From Palsa-883 sp963847615 (lineage in GTDB: Bacteria > Pseudomonadota > Alphaproteobacteria > Acetobacterales > Acetobacteraceae), in NCBI GenBank assembly GCA_963847615.1, contig CAWKAN010000038.1, forward strand, positions 1 through 11,609: DNA of 11,609 bases. Reading direction: 5' to 3'. Below are positions 1-7,274 of the stretch, one piece after another (the stretch's first letter is position 1; the number at the start of each line of letters is the position of its first letter). The translations under genes were made by a program, and so were the position numbers. Below the pieces are notes generated by a model. It was not told the DNA's origin and ran no database searches. It saw nothing but the letters and a program-made list of their open reading frames with translations.

Positions 1-251
1 CGCTGATCGCCGACCTCGGCGATGCCGCTGCCCTGGGAGCAGAACAGCACCTCGTGCTGGCGTTCATGCGCATGGCGGCGGATCTGCGCCCCGGGCTCCA
101 GCACCTGCAGGCCCATGGCGAACGCGTCGTGCGGCGAGTTGTCCGGCGTCAGCTTGTTGATGACGTAGCCGACCGAGGGCAGCGGTTGCCACAACGCCTC
201 GCCATCCTCCGGGCCGAGCACGACGACCGGACCCTGGGCGAACTCGGCCAT
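1..251 (-). CDS. Cupin-domain protein, 3' end cut by window edge
   Basis: The 83 visible codons form the N-terminal part of a small cupin protein. Cupin motif 1 is complete: G54, H60, H62, E67 and G74 in the stretch GAQIRRHAHERQHEVLF. The two His and the Glu are the usual metal ligands, so a metal-dependent or sugar/ligand-binding cupin is likely. Motif 2 lies beyond the left edge, so the exact subfamily cannot be named. The start is well supported: the minus strand carries GGAGG (plus-strand CCTCC at 261-265) at good spacing before the ATG at 251-249. The gene is divergent from the aminotransferase, and only about 90 nt separate the two RBS-supported ATGs, so the promoters probably share that gap. 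The substrate is unknown. Confidence 0.85.
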   Translation of the reverse strand, partial: MAEFAQGPVVVLGPEDGEALWQPLPSVGYVINKLTPDNSPHDAFAMGLQVLEPGAQIRRHAHERQHEVLFCSQGSGIAEVGDQ

Positions 252-330
252 CGCGATTTTCCTCCAAATGGTGCGGCCATGACTGTACGCTTGGCGCGCG
301 GTTGCTGATGCTCGCCTCACACCGGCACAG

Positions 331-345
331 GGAGAGGATGCGATG
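331..345 (+). promoter_or_regulatory. Ribosome-binding site and ATG in the wrong frame for the downstream gene
   Basis: GGAGAGG at 331-337 stands 5 nt before an ATG at 343-345. This is the only convincing translation start upstream of the class IV aminotransferase. The ATG opens a different frame from the conserved protein. The ATG at 338 is closed at once by TGA at 344. The site argues that the true N-terminus begins here and that a one-base indel separates it from the rest of the gene. Confidence 0.6.
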
Positions 346-389
346 AAAGCACGTGGCCCTCGGGCGCGGCCTATATCAACGGGCGCTTC

Positions 390-1262
390 ATGCCGATCAA
401 CGAGGCGACGATCCCGGTCACCGAATGGGGCTACCGGCGCTCCGACGTCACCTACGACGTGGTCAGCGTCTGGGACGGCGCGTTCTTCCGCCTCGATCAC
501 CACCTGCGGCGGTTCCGCGCCTCGATGGAATACTTCCGGCTGATCCCGCGCGAGAGCGACGCCGACATCCGCGCCATGCTGCACGAACTGGTGCGCCGGA
601 CCGGCCTGCGCGAGGCCTACGTCGCGATGGACTGCCTGCGCGGCGCCGCGCCGGCCAACCTGCGCCGCCACCCGGTCAACGCCCAGCCCTACCTGCTGGC
701 CTACGCGGTGCCCTACGTCTGGCTGGTGCCGCAGGAGATCCGCGAGCAGGGCATGCACCTGATCGTCGCCTCCACCCCGCGCATCCCGGAACAATGCATC
801 AACCCGCGGGCGAAGAACTTCCACTGGGCCGACATGACGCGGGCGATGTTCGAGGCCGAGGACAAGGGCGCCCACAACCCGGTGCTGCTCGACCTCGCCG
901 GCAACGTCACCGAAGGCCCCGGGTTCAACGTCTTCGCGGTGACCAACGGCGTCGTCGCCACGCCGGACCGCGGCGTGCTGGAGGGCATCACCCGCGGCGC
1001 GGTGATCGAGCTGTGCGGCAAGCTCGACCTGCCCTGCGAGGTGCGCACGGTGCCGCTCGATGAACTGCGCAACGCCGACGAGATCTTCATCTCCTCCACC
1101 GCCGGCGGGGTGATCGGCGTCACCCGGCTGGATGGGCGGATCCTGTCCAACGACCGGCCGGGCCCGCTGACGGCGCGGCTGACCGAGGCGTATTGGCGCC
1201 TGCGCCATGACGGCTGGTGCGCCGAGAAGATCGACTACGACACGGCGCTGGCGGCGGAATAG
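390..1262 (+). CDS. Class IV PLP-dependent aminotransferase (BCAT/D-amino-acid-transaminase fold), apparent 5' frameshift
   Basis: The product is a fold-type IV aminotransferase, transferring an amino group through pyridoxal phosphate. Numbering from Met at 390, visible family features are HHLRRFRAS (37-45), the Schiff-base lysine K142 in RAKNFHWADMTRA, the PLP-nitrogen glutamate E175 in GNVTEGPGFNVF, the phosphate-binding GITRGA near 199-204, and SSTAGGVIGV near the C-terminus. The substrate (branched-chain, D-amino acid or amine) cannot be fixed from this. The frame continues upstream of the Met as WPSGAAYINGRF, which matches the usual N-terminal beta strand (aYiNGrf) of the family, but has no ATG, GTG or TTG between the TGA at 306 and 390. 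The RBS-supported ATG at 343 is in another frame, so the annotated start at 390 probably truncates the real protein. The MetX-like hydrolase gene follows 14 nt downstream and is presumably co-transcribed. Confidence 0.88.
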   Translation: MPINEATIPVTEWGYRRSDVTYDVVSVWDGAFFRLDHHLRRFRASMEYFRLIPRESDADIRAMLHELVRRTGLREAYVAMDCLRGAAPANLRRHPVNAQPYLLAYAVPYVWLVPQEIREQGMHLIVASTPRIPEQCINPRAKNFHWADMTRAMFEAEDKGAHNPVLLDLAGNVTEGPGFNVFAVTNGVVATPDRGVLEGITRGAVIELCGKLDLPCEVRTVPLDELRNADEIFISSTAGGVIGVTRLDGRILSNDRPGPLTARLTEAYWRLRHDGWCAEKIDYDTALAAE

Positions 1263-1276
1263 GCCGCCGCCGGCGC

Positions 1277-2305
1277 ATGGCCTGGCCCACCCAAGGCGGC
1301 GTCTTCCGGCTCGGCGACCTGGCGCTGCAGTCCGGCGCGACGCTGCCCGACGCGCGCCTGTCGTGGAAGGCGCACGGCACGCTGTCGGCGGCGCGCGACA
1401 ACGTCATCCTGTATCCGACCAGCTACGCCGCCCGCCATCCCGACCTGGAATGGCTGATCGGCCCCGACCTGGTGCTCGATCCGACCGGGTATTGCGTGGT
1501 GCTGGTCGACACGTTCGGCAACGGGCTGTCGTCGTCGCCGTCGGACACGCCGGCCTATCCGTCGCTGGTCAGCATCTACGACAACGTCCAGGCGCAGCGC
1601 CGCCTGCTGCGCGAGGTGCTCGCCGTGGAGCGGCTGGCCTGCGTCTACGGCTGGTCGATGGGCGCACTGCAGGCCTACCACTGGGCGGCGCTGTTCCCCG
1701 AGGCGGTGGCGCGCGCCGTGATCAATTGCGGGGTCGCCCGCACCGCCGTGCACAACCAGGTGTTCCTGCGCGGGCTGCTCGCGGTGCTGGAGGCCGCGCC
1801 GGAGCACCGCGGCGACGGCCGGTTCGCCGCCGAGCCGCTGGCCGCCAAGCGCGCCTTCGGGCGGATCTACGCCGGCTGGGCGCTCAGCCAGGATTTTTAT
1901 CGCGCCTTGCGGCATCTGGCCTCGGGCCCCGCGCCCAACCTGGGCGCGCCGGACCTGGAGACGTTCCTGCGCACGGACTGGGAGGATCGCTTCGCCGCCC
2001 GGCCGGCAGGCGACCTGCACGCCCAGCTGCGCACCTGGGACGCGGCGGATATCAGCGCCAACGGGCGGTACGGCGGCGACCTGCCGGCGGCGCTGCGGGC
2101 GATCCGCGCGCGCGTCCTGCTGCTGCCCGGGGAGACGGACCTCTACTTCCGCGTCGCCGACAACGCGGCGGAGCTACCCTACCTCGCGCAGGCCGAGCTG
2201 CGGCCGATCCCCAGCATCTGGGGCCATCGCGCCGGCAACCCGGTGGCGAACCCGGCCGATGCGCGGTTCATCCGGGACGCGGTGCGGGACTGGCTGGCCC
2301 GATAG
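1277..2305 (+). CDS. MetX-like alpha/beta-hydrolase (homoserine O-acetyltransferase-related)
   Basis: A 342-aa alpha/beta-hydrolase of the MetX-related group. The nucleophile elbow GWSMGA places Ser127, and the later GETDLYF and WGHRAGNP supply Asp288 and His317, so the catalytic triad is intact. The N-terminal KAHGTLSAARDNVILYPTSY block resembles the MetX start (tyG.ln...dN.vl). The elbow is GWSMGALQAYHW rather than the GGSMGGMQ seen in authentic homoserine acyltransferases, and the NHG-type block is replaced by YPTSY. This suggests a hydrolase or acyltransferase with another substrate rather than methionine biosynthesis. I chose the ATG at 1277, 14 nt after the aminotransferase stop; an in-frame GTG at 1217 would overlap that gene. 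The two genes look like one operon, suggesting amino-acid-derived chemistry, but the pathway is not visible. Confidence 0.87.
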   Translation: MAWPTQGGVFRLGDLALQSGATLPDARLSWKAHGTLSAARDNVILYPTSYAARHPDLEWLIGPDLVLDPTGYCVVLVDTFGNGLSSSPSDTPAYPSLVSIYDNVQAQRRLLREVLAVERLACVYGWSMGALQAYHWAALFPEAVARAVINCGVARTAVHNQVFLRGLLAVLEAAPEHRGDGRFAAEPLAAKRAFGRIYAGWALSQDFYRALRHLASGPAPNLGAPDLETFLRTDWEDRFAARPAGDLHAQLRTWDAADISANGRYGGDLPAALRAIRARVLLLPGETDLYFRVADNAAELPYLAQAELRPIPSIWGHRAGNPVANPADARFIRDAVRDWLAR

Positions 2306-2313
2306 CACCGAGG

Positions 2314-2354
2314 CCCGGAAGTTGGGGGGCCGGGAAGCTGGGGGGCCGGGAGGC
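2314..2354 (+). repeat. G-rich 16-bp tandem repeat, about 2.5 copies
   Basis: Units CCCGGAAGTTGGGGGG (2314-2329) and CCGGGAAGCTGGGGGG (2330-2345) are followed by a partial third copy. The run lies 8 nt after the hydrolase stop codon. Alternating G6 and G3 tracts on the plus strand could fold as a G-quadruplex in RNA or DNA. Confidence 0.75.
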
Positions 2355-2632
2355 GGCAGACCGCGACACCGCCGCCGACTTCACCACTGGTTAACGATCC
2401 TCGACCAGCATGCGCGCTCGGTTCACCCCCTTGGCAGCGGATGCGGCATCCCTCGGACCATGTGCAATCGTCGCCTGCTCCCCACCAAACCGGCTGCACG
2501 GCGGGGCCGGTAGGCGCTTGGTCGCAACGTCGCGCCGGGCATCGTCGGGATGCGCGGCGGGAGCAGCCGGTGTGGCCGCCACCGGAGCGAGCGGGACGCC
2601 AAGGCGGCAGGGGACCGGCGACGCAACGGCGC

Positions 2633-2647
2633 GAGGTGCAATCAATG
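2633..2647 (+). promoter_or_regulatory. Shine-Dalgarno and ATG out of frame with the EAL gene
   Basis: GAGG at 2633-2636 lies 8 nt before the ATG at 2645. That ATG opens a 24-codon frame (MSGVTDRKADAG...) ending at a TGA near 2717. The ATG at 2673, in the EAL frame, has no SD. The two starts differ by one frame, so either 2645 is a short leader ORF or a one-base shift has separated the native start from the gene. Confidence 0.4.
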
Positions 2648-2672
2648 TCGGGCGTCACCGACCGCAAAGCCG

Positions 2673-4310
2673 ATGCAGGCCCCAGGGCCGCACGACGCGG
2701 CGCCCGTGGGCCACGCTGACAACACCGAGCGCTTCGTCGGCTTCGCGTTCGCCGGGGCCGACATGGTGGTCGAGACCGACGCGGGCGGGACGGTGACCTA
2801 CGCCGCCGGTGCCTTCCGCAGCAAATTCGGGCACCCGCCCGAGACGTTCATCAACCATGCGGTGCGCGACCTCGTGGCACCGGTTGACCACGAGGTGCTG
2901 GAGACCGCCCTGTCGCTGCTCGCCGAACACGGCCGCCTGCTGCCGCTGATGATCCGGCTGTCGGACCCCGGGCGGACGCCGCTGGCCCTCGCCGGCATGG
3001 CCCTGCCGGGGCGGGGACCGCCAGGCCGCCTGTGCCTGAGCTTCGCCCGGGCGCCGGCGCCGCTGGCCAGCGTGCGGCGCGCCGGCGGCACGCCGCACGC
3101 GCTGGCCCGCGCGGCGGAGGCGCGGCTGCGCGCCGGGACCGCCTGCGACCTCGGCCTGCTCGAAATCGTGGGCGACGCCAGCGTGGTGATCGCCGCGAGT
3201 GACGCAATCGGCCACGCGATCGAAACCGCTTCCCCCGACGCCTTCGCCAGCGAGATCGCGCCCGGCCGGTTCGGCCTGCTCGGCGCCGGGGGAACCGAGG
3301 CGGAGCTGCTGGCGGTCGCCGGCCTGCTGGAATCGGCCCTGCGAAACCAGGGCGTCGGCGTCTCGGTCACCGCCCGCCACCTCGCTCTGGCCAGCAAGGA
3401 ACTGACCCCGACGCAAACCGTGCGCGCGTTGCGCCAGGCGCTGAACGTGTTCGCGCGCGAGGGCGCGGGGGGCCTCGGCAAGGCCGGGTTCGACGGCGGC
3501 CTCGCCGGCTACATGCACCGCGCGCGCCTCCAGGCTGCCCGCCTGCGCCAGGCGATCCGCGACGTTCATTTCACCCTGACGTTCCAACCCATCGTCTCGC
3601 TTGCCAACGGCACGCCGCATCATTTCGAGGCGCTGATCCGCCCGAAACCGATGCACGACTGCGCGGTTTCGGGGGTGCAGGATTTCGTCATGCTGGTGGA
3701 AGCGCTCGGGCTGGCCGACGAGTTCGACCTGACGATCGCCAGGCTGGCCTGCGAGGCCGCCGGCGCAGCCGGCGCGCCGGTCGCCTTCAACCTGTCCGGT
3801 CAGTCGGTGCAGAACCGCGGCTTCCGCGATCGCCTGGTCGGCCTGCTCGCGGCCTGCCCGGCGTGCAAGGCCGGCCTGCTCATCGCCGAGATGACCGAGA
3901 CGGTGGAGATCGAGGATGTGGCCGAAGCGGGCCTCACCGCGGCGGCGTTGCGATCGCTGGGGGTCCCGTTCTGCCTCGACGATTTCGGGGCGGGCGCCGC
4001 CGACATCCGGCTGCTGCGGGCGCTCGCCCCCGATATCGTCAAGCTGGACGGGTCCTACCTGCCCGGCATCGTGCAGGGCGGACGCGAACGCGCCTTCGTC
4101 GCCGGGATGATCGAAATCTCCCGCGCGGCCGGGGCCAAGGTGGTTGCCGAGCGGATCGAAACCGAGGCCGAGGCGGACGCACTGCGCCAGCTCGGCGTGC
4201 AATACGGGCAGGGGTGGCTGTTCGGCCGGCCCGGCCCGTTGCCGGGCGTGCGGCCGCCCGGCGATCCCGCGCTGGCCCGCCGCCGCGCCCCCAAGGCGCT
4301 CGCGGGCTGA
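2673..4310 (+). CDS. PAS - degenerate GGDEF-like - EAL protein, predicted c-di-GMP phosphodiesterase
   Basis: A 545-aa soluble signalling protein without membrane segments. Residues ~20-120 look like a PAS fold (ADMVVETDAGGTVTYAAGAF opening). Residues ~145-260 resemble a worn GGDEF-type domain with no GGDEF motif (EIAPGRFGLLGAGGTEAEL). Residues ~285-520 are an EAL domain. The catalytic set appears intact: E319 in FEALIRP, N373 in FNLSGQS, E406 and E409 in AEMTETVE, D436/D437 in LDDFGAG, K457 in VKLDGSYL, E493 in VAERIETEAE and Q513 in YGQGWLFGRP. The loop reads DDFGAG rather than DDFGTG. Hydrolysis of cyclic di-GMP to pGpG is therefore likely, gated by the PAS domain. The start is uncertain: ATG 2673 lacks an SD, ATG 2645 has one but is out of frame, and the open frame extends to 2550. 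The gene stands alone, convergent with the MFS operon. Confidence 0.88.
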   Translation: MQAPGPHDAAPVGHADNTERFVGFAFAGADMVVETDAGGTVTYAAGAFRSKFGHPPETFINHAVRDLVAPVDHEVLETALSLLAEHGRLLPLMIRLSDPGRTPLALAGMALPGRGPPGRLCLSFARAPAPLASVRRAGGTPHALARAAEARLRAGTACDLGLLEIVGDASVVIAASDAIGHAIETASPDAFASEIAPGRFGLLGAGGTEAELLAVAGLLESALRNQGVGVSVTARHLALASKELTPTQTVRALRQALNVFAREGAGGLGKAGFDGGLAGYMHRARLQAARLRQAIRDVHFTLTFQPIVSLANGTPHHFEALIRPKPMHDCAVSGVQDFVMLVEALGLADEFDLTIARLACEAAGAAGAPVAFNLSGQSVQNRGFRDRLVGLLAACPACKAGLLIAEMTETVEIEDVAEAGLTAAALRSLGVPFCLDDFGAGAADIRLLRALAPDIVKLDGSYLPGIVQGGRERAFVAGMIEISRAAGAKVVAERIETEAEADALRQLGVQYGQGWLFGRPGPLPGVRPPGDPALARRRAPKALAG

Positions 4311-4340
4311 GGCCGACTTTGGCCGTGCGGCCCGGCCTGG

Positions 4341-4369
4341 GTGAAAATGACCGACCGGCGACGGGTCGG
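4341..4369 (-). terminator. Possible intrinsic terminator of the exporter operon
   Basis: A hairpin with 6-bp arms CCGACC (4351-4356) and GGTCGG (4364-4369) and a 7-nt loop lies just past the exporter stop at 4371-4373. Read on the minus strand it is followed by TCATTTTC, a short U-rich tail. It sits in the 60-nt gap between convergent genes. The stem is short, so this is tentative. Confidence 0.4.
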
Positions 4370-4370
4370 G

Positions 4371-5744
4371 CTACCGCTCCAGCATCCGCAGCAGGCTGAC
4401 CCCGGCCGCCCCCAGCGCGATCGCCGCGCCGCAGACCAGCGTCACCGTCGTGCCGTTGATCGGCGCCAGCCCGAACACCAGCGCCACCAGCGCCGCCCCG
4501 GTGGTCTGCCCGAACAGCCGCCCCGCCGCCTGCATGCCCGACGCGCCCCCGGTGCGCTGGCGCGGCGCCGAGGTGATGATCGCGCGGTTGTTCGGCGTGT
4601 TGAAGAAACCGAACCCCAGTCCGCAGACCAGCATCCGCCAGGCGATATCGAACGCGCTGGGGTCCGCCGGCAGCAGGCTGAGCAGCCCCAGCCCCAGCGC
4701 CATCACCAGCAGCCCCGCCCCGCTCAGGATGCCGACCGGGTAGCGATCCGCCAGCCGCCCGGTGAACGGCGCGATCACCGCCACCACCAGCGGCCACGGC
4801 GTCATCAGCAAGCCGGTCCGCACCTGGCCCAACCCCAGCGTGTTCTCGAACAGGAACGGCAGCGAGACCATCGCCATCGACTGGGCGGTGAAGGCGCAGA
4901 CCGAGGTGCCCACCGACAGCGCGAACAGTGGGATGCGCATCAGGTCCACCGGCAGCAGCGGCGCCGCGCGGCTGAGCTCGCGCGCCACCAGCACCGCGCC
5001 CACGCCCAGCGCCGCGGCGGCCTGCAGGATCACCCAGACGATGGCCTCGCCGTGGCCGACCCCGTCGATGGCGATGATCAGCACGCCCAGGCTGACCGCG
5101 CTCATCACCGCGGCCAGCACGTCGAACTTAACCCCTGACCGCGGCGTCGCCGGCAGCGCGCGCCAGGCAACCACGATCGCCAGGGCGCCCAGCGGCACGT
5201 TGATCGCGAACAGCCAGGGCCAGTTGGCCACCGACAGGATGGCGGCGGCGGAGGTGGGGCCGGCGGCCGAGGCGATCGAGCCGATCGTCGCGTTGATGCC
5301 GAGGCCGCGGCCGATCCAGCGCCGCGGGTAGATGAAGCGCACCAGCGCGCTGTTCACGCTCATGATGCCGGCGGCGCCGAAGCCCTGGAACACCCGGGCC
5401 AGCGCCAGGGTCGGCAGGGAATACGACAGCGCGCAGGCCAGCGAGGCCAGGGTGAACACCACCAGCCCCCACTGGTAGACCCGGCGGTAGCCGAAGATGT
5501 CGCCCAGCGAGGCCAGCGGCAGCAGCGAGATCGTCACCGCGAGCTGGTAGGCGTTCACCACCCAGATCGAGTTGGCGGGGCTGGTGTTGAGATCGGTGGC
5601 GATGGTCGGCAGCGCCACGTTGGCGATCGCGCCATCCAGCACCGCCATCGTCAGCCCCAGCGCGATCGTCAGGATCCCCCAGTAGCGCTGCGGGATCGGC
5701 AGGCCGTCGGGCGGCTCGGGCGGGGGCGTCGCGGGATCGGACAT
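4371..5744 (-). CDS. DHA2-type MFS exporter (14 TM, EmrB/QacA-like)
   Basis: A 457-aa inner-membrane transporter of the major facilitator superfamily. By eye there are about 14 hydrophobic segments, which fits the drug:H+ antiporter-2 family. Signature blocks are LDGAIANVALPTIATDL (36-52, motif D1), GDIFGYRR (81-88, motif A, cytoplasmic loop 2-3) and ARVFQGFGAAG (116-126, motif B). Motif C is loose (SAAGPTSAAA). It probably exports small hydrophobic compounds or metabolites by proton exchange; no dedicated substrate is evident. Its ATG shares one base with the TGA of the upstream glycosyltransferase (TGATG at 5746-5742), so translation is likely coupled. No membrane-fusion (EmrA-like) partner or TetR/MarR regulator lies next to it. 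Confidence 0.92.
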   Translation of the reverse strand: MSDPATPPPEPPDGLPIPQRYWGILTIALGLTMAVLDGAIANVALPTIATDLNTSPANSIWVVNAYQLAVTISLLPLASLGDIFGYRRVYQWGLVVFTLASLACALSYSLPTLALARVFQGFGAAGIMSVNSALVRFIYPRRWIGRGLGINATIGSIASAAGPTSAAAILSVANWPWLFAINVPLGALAIVVAWRALPATPRSGVKFDVLAAVMSAVSLGVLIIAIDGVGHGEAIVWVILQAAAALGVGAVLVARELSRAAPLLPVDLMRIPLFALSVGTSVCAFTAQSMAMVSLPFLFENTLGLGQVRTGLLMTPWPLVVAVIAPFTGRLADRYPVGILSGAGLLVMALGLGLLSLLPADPSAFDIAWRMLVCGLGFGFFNTPNNRAIITSAPRQRTGGASGMQAAGRLFGQTTGAALVALVFGLAPINGTTVTLVCGAAIALGAAGVSLLRMLER

Positions 5745-6790
5745 CAGCCGGCTTGCAGCCTGCCAGGCGTGGGCGGCGCGCCGGTGGTGGGCCGCGCGCC
5801 AAGCCGGTCCGCCGCGGCCGGTTCGTCAGCCGCGGCCGGTTCGTCAAGCGCGGCAAGCCCGTCAAGCGCAGCAAACCCGTCAAGCGCAGCAACGACTGGG
5901 CCGAGGTCCAACTCGGCCAGGTCGGGCCGGCACAGCACGCTGACCGCCCGGCCGCGCGGGGCCGTCAGGGCCGGATCGAAGTCGCGGGAGAACAGCACCA
6001 CCGACGGACATCCGGCGGCGGCGAGCAGATGCATCGGCCCGGTGTCGTTGCCGACCGCCAGGCACGCCGCGCGGGCCAGGCTGGCCAGCTCGGCCAGGCC
6101 GGTCCGGTTGGTCAGGTCGATCGCGCCGGGCACGGCGGCGCAGATCTCCCCGGCCAGGGCGCTCTCCTCGCCGGTGCCGAGAATGACCGGCGCGATGCCA
6201 CGGGTGAGCAGCACGCCGGCCAGCTCGGCATAGCGCCGCGCCGGCCAGCGCTTGACCGGGCGGTGCGCCGAACTGCCGGGGACCAGCAGGGCGAAGCGCC
6301 CCGGCAGGGCGAAGCGGGTGAGATCGGCGCCGGTCCAGGACAGGTCCGCCGGCATCGCCTGGGTTATCCCCGCGGCGCGCAGCTGGTCGAACTGGCGATC
6401 GATGTCATGCAGCAGGTTGCGGTTCGGGTTGCGGTCCGGGTGCGAGCAGCCGTGCGCGATCCCCGACCACTCCGGCCGCGCGTGGTGGGGGAACAGCTGG
6501 AAATAGCGCGAGGACCGGGACGAGGTCTGCAGATCGTAGACGCGGTCGAACCGGCCGCCGATCAGCTGCCGGCGCAGCAGCCGCCAGCCGCCGAGGTCCC
6601 ACCAGGGCGGCCGCCGGTCGATCAGCACCGCGTCGAAATACGGTGCCGCGGCGAGCCAGTCGGCCCAGGGGCGGGTGGTCAGCAGGCTGATGTGATCCGC
6701 CGCGTGGTGGCGGCGGATGGCCGCGAAGGGCCCCAGCGACAGGATGACGTTGCCGAGAGCGCCCAGCTTCAGCACCAGGATGCGGCTCAT
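5744..6790 (-). CDS. Glycosyltransferase family 9 (heptosyltransferase-like)
   Basis: A 348-aa GT-B-fold glycosyltransferase of family GT9, which normally moves heptose or a related sugar from a nucleotide donor to lipopolysaccharide core or other surface glycans at the inner face of the cytoplasmic membrane. Family marks are the N-terminal MSRILVLKLGALG, LVPGSSAHRPVKRWP (169-183, with the KxWP block), VILGTGEE (202-209) and AVGNDTGPMHLLAAAG (245-260). The start at 6790 matches this N-terminus and overlaps the preceding 36-aa ORF by ATGA. Position 14 is Asn (codon AAC), where WaaC-type enzymes have the Asp proposed as catalytic base. The C-terminal ~30 residues are a six-residue repeat rich in Ala, Leu and Asp/Glu, encoded by 18-bp DNA repeats, followed by a Pro/Gly-rich tail. 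The enzyme may be altered in activity. Confidence 0.9.
   Translation of the reverse strand: MSRILVLKLGALGNVILSLGPFAAIRRHHAADHISLLTTRPWADWLAAAPYFDAVLIDRRPPWWDLGGWRLLRRQLIGGRFDRVYDLQTSSRSSRYFQLFPHHARPEWSGIAHGCSHPDRNPNRNLLHDIDRQFDQLRAAGITQAMPADLSWTGADLTRFALPGRFALLVPGSSAHRPVKRWPARRYAELAGVLLTRGIAPVILGTGEESALAGEICAAVPGAIDLTNRTGLAELASLARAACLAVGNDTGPMHLLAAAGCPSVVLFSRDFDPALTAPRGRAVSVLCRPDLAELDLGPVVAALDGFAALDGLAALDEPAAADEPAAADRLGARPTTGAPPTPGRLQAG
5804..5893 (-). repeat. Five 18-bp tandem units inside the GT9 C-terminus
   Basis: Successive 18-bp units at 5804, 5822, 5840, 5858 and 5876 share a (T/C)(T/C)CGTCAAGCGC-type core. The last two differ at a single base. They encode the repeated peptide pattern xAALD[GE] grading into PAAADE. 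Whole-codon period means copy-number change would keep the reading frame. Confidence 0.85.
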
Positions 6791-6897
6791 CCCGGCGTGC
6801 GGCCCACGTCGGTCCACGCGTCGCCCAGCCGCCAACCCGGGCAGCGGGCGGGCGGCTTGCGGTCAACTTGCGGCGGCAGACCTTGCGGCTGGGACAT
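6787..6897 (-). CDS. Unrecognised 36-aa ORF heading the GT9-MFS operon
   Basis: A short ORF from ATG 6897 to TGA 6787-6789. The start has a strong SD, GGAG with 6 nt spacing (minus strand CGGAGTTCGCC then ATG). Its stop overlaps the GT9 start as ATGA, the common layout of coupled genes. The peptide is Pro-rich in its first half (MSQPQGLPPQVDRKPPAR) and ends in a CPGWRLGDAWTD block. It has no signal peptide or membrane segment. I do not recognise a family. A small operon-leading protein or a leader peptide that sets GT9 translation are both possible. Upstream on the minus strand TGATAT could serve as a -10 box with a poorly spaced TTGCCC, so the promoter is not secure. Third-position G/C preference looks coding-like but the ORF is too short to judge firmly. 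Confidence 0.5.
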   Translation of the reverse strand: MSQPQGLPPQVDRKPPARCPGWRLGDAWTDVGRTPG

Positions 6898-7192
6898 GGC
6901 GAACTCCGTCCCTGCGCATATCAGGGGGCATTGGGCGGGGCAACCGAGGGGCCGGGTCGGGCTGAACTGCGAACAGCGGCGATATGTGCGTGCATTGCCC
7001 ATGCCGAAATGCGGATCGCCTGGTCGGAGCCTGCCGTGCTCGCTCCGGCCTCGGCGCGGGCCTGCCTCGCCCGCGACCATCCGCCGCCCGCCGTCGCCGG
7101 CCGCGTATGGGTCGTTGCGCCCAATCGCCACTCGGCCCCGCCGCGATCCCCGACGGCGGCGCCAGCGGCCCCGGCCCCCCCCACCACCGCCG

Positions 7193-7218
7193 CCGGCCCG
7201 AACCGCGCGGCGAGGACC
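7193..7218. repeat. 26-bp direct repeat, copy 1
   Basis: Identical to 7364-7389, 171 bp away in the same orientation. On the minus strand both copies read VLAARFGPG, even though one is intergenic and the other is the C-terminus of the HGGxSTGP frame. Confidence 0.85.
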
Positions 7219-7274
7219 CCTTTCACCTCGCCCGCGCTTGCGGGCTTGGGCCGCGAAGAGCGGACCAAGGCCTG

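Larger units (their letters stand above)
2306..2672. other. Gene-free stretch between the hydrolase and the EAL gene
   Basis: No ORF in this stretch looks protein-like in any frame. It starts with a G-rich tandem repeat (2314-2354). An SD-like GAGG sits at 2633-2636 before an ATG at 2645 that is out of frame with the downstream EAL protein. No clear sigma-70 promoter or strong terminator was seen. Confidence 0.6.

Noticed and set aside
2655..4202. 515-codon minus-strand frame opposite the EAL gene
   Set aside because: Low-complexity His/Gly/Arg translation. The plus strand carries every EAL catalytic residue.
4341..5138. 265-codon plus-strand frame opposite the exporter
   Set aside because: His/Gln/Arg-rich shadow of the MFS gene with no protein-like features.
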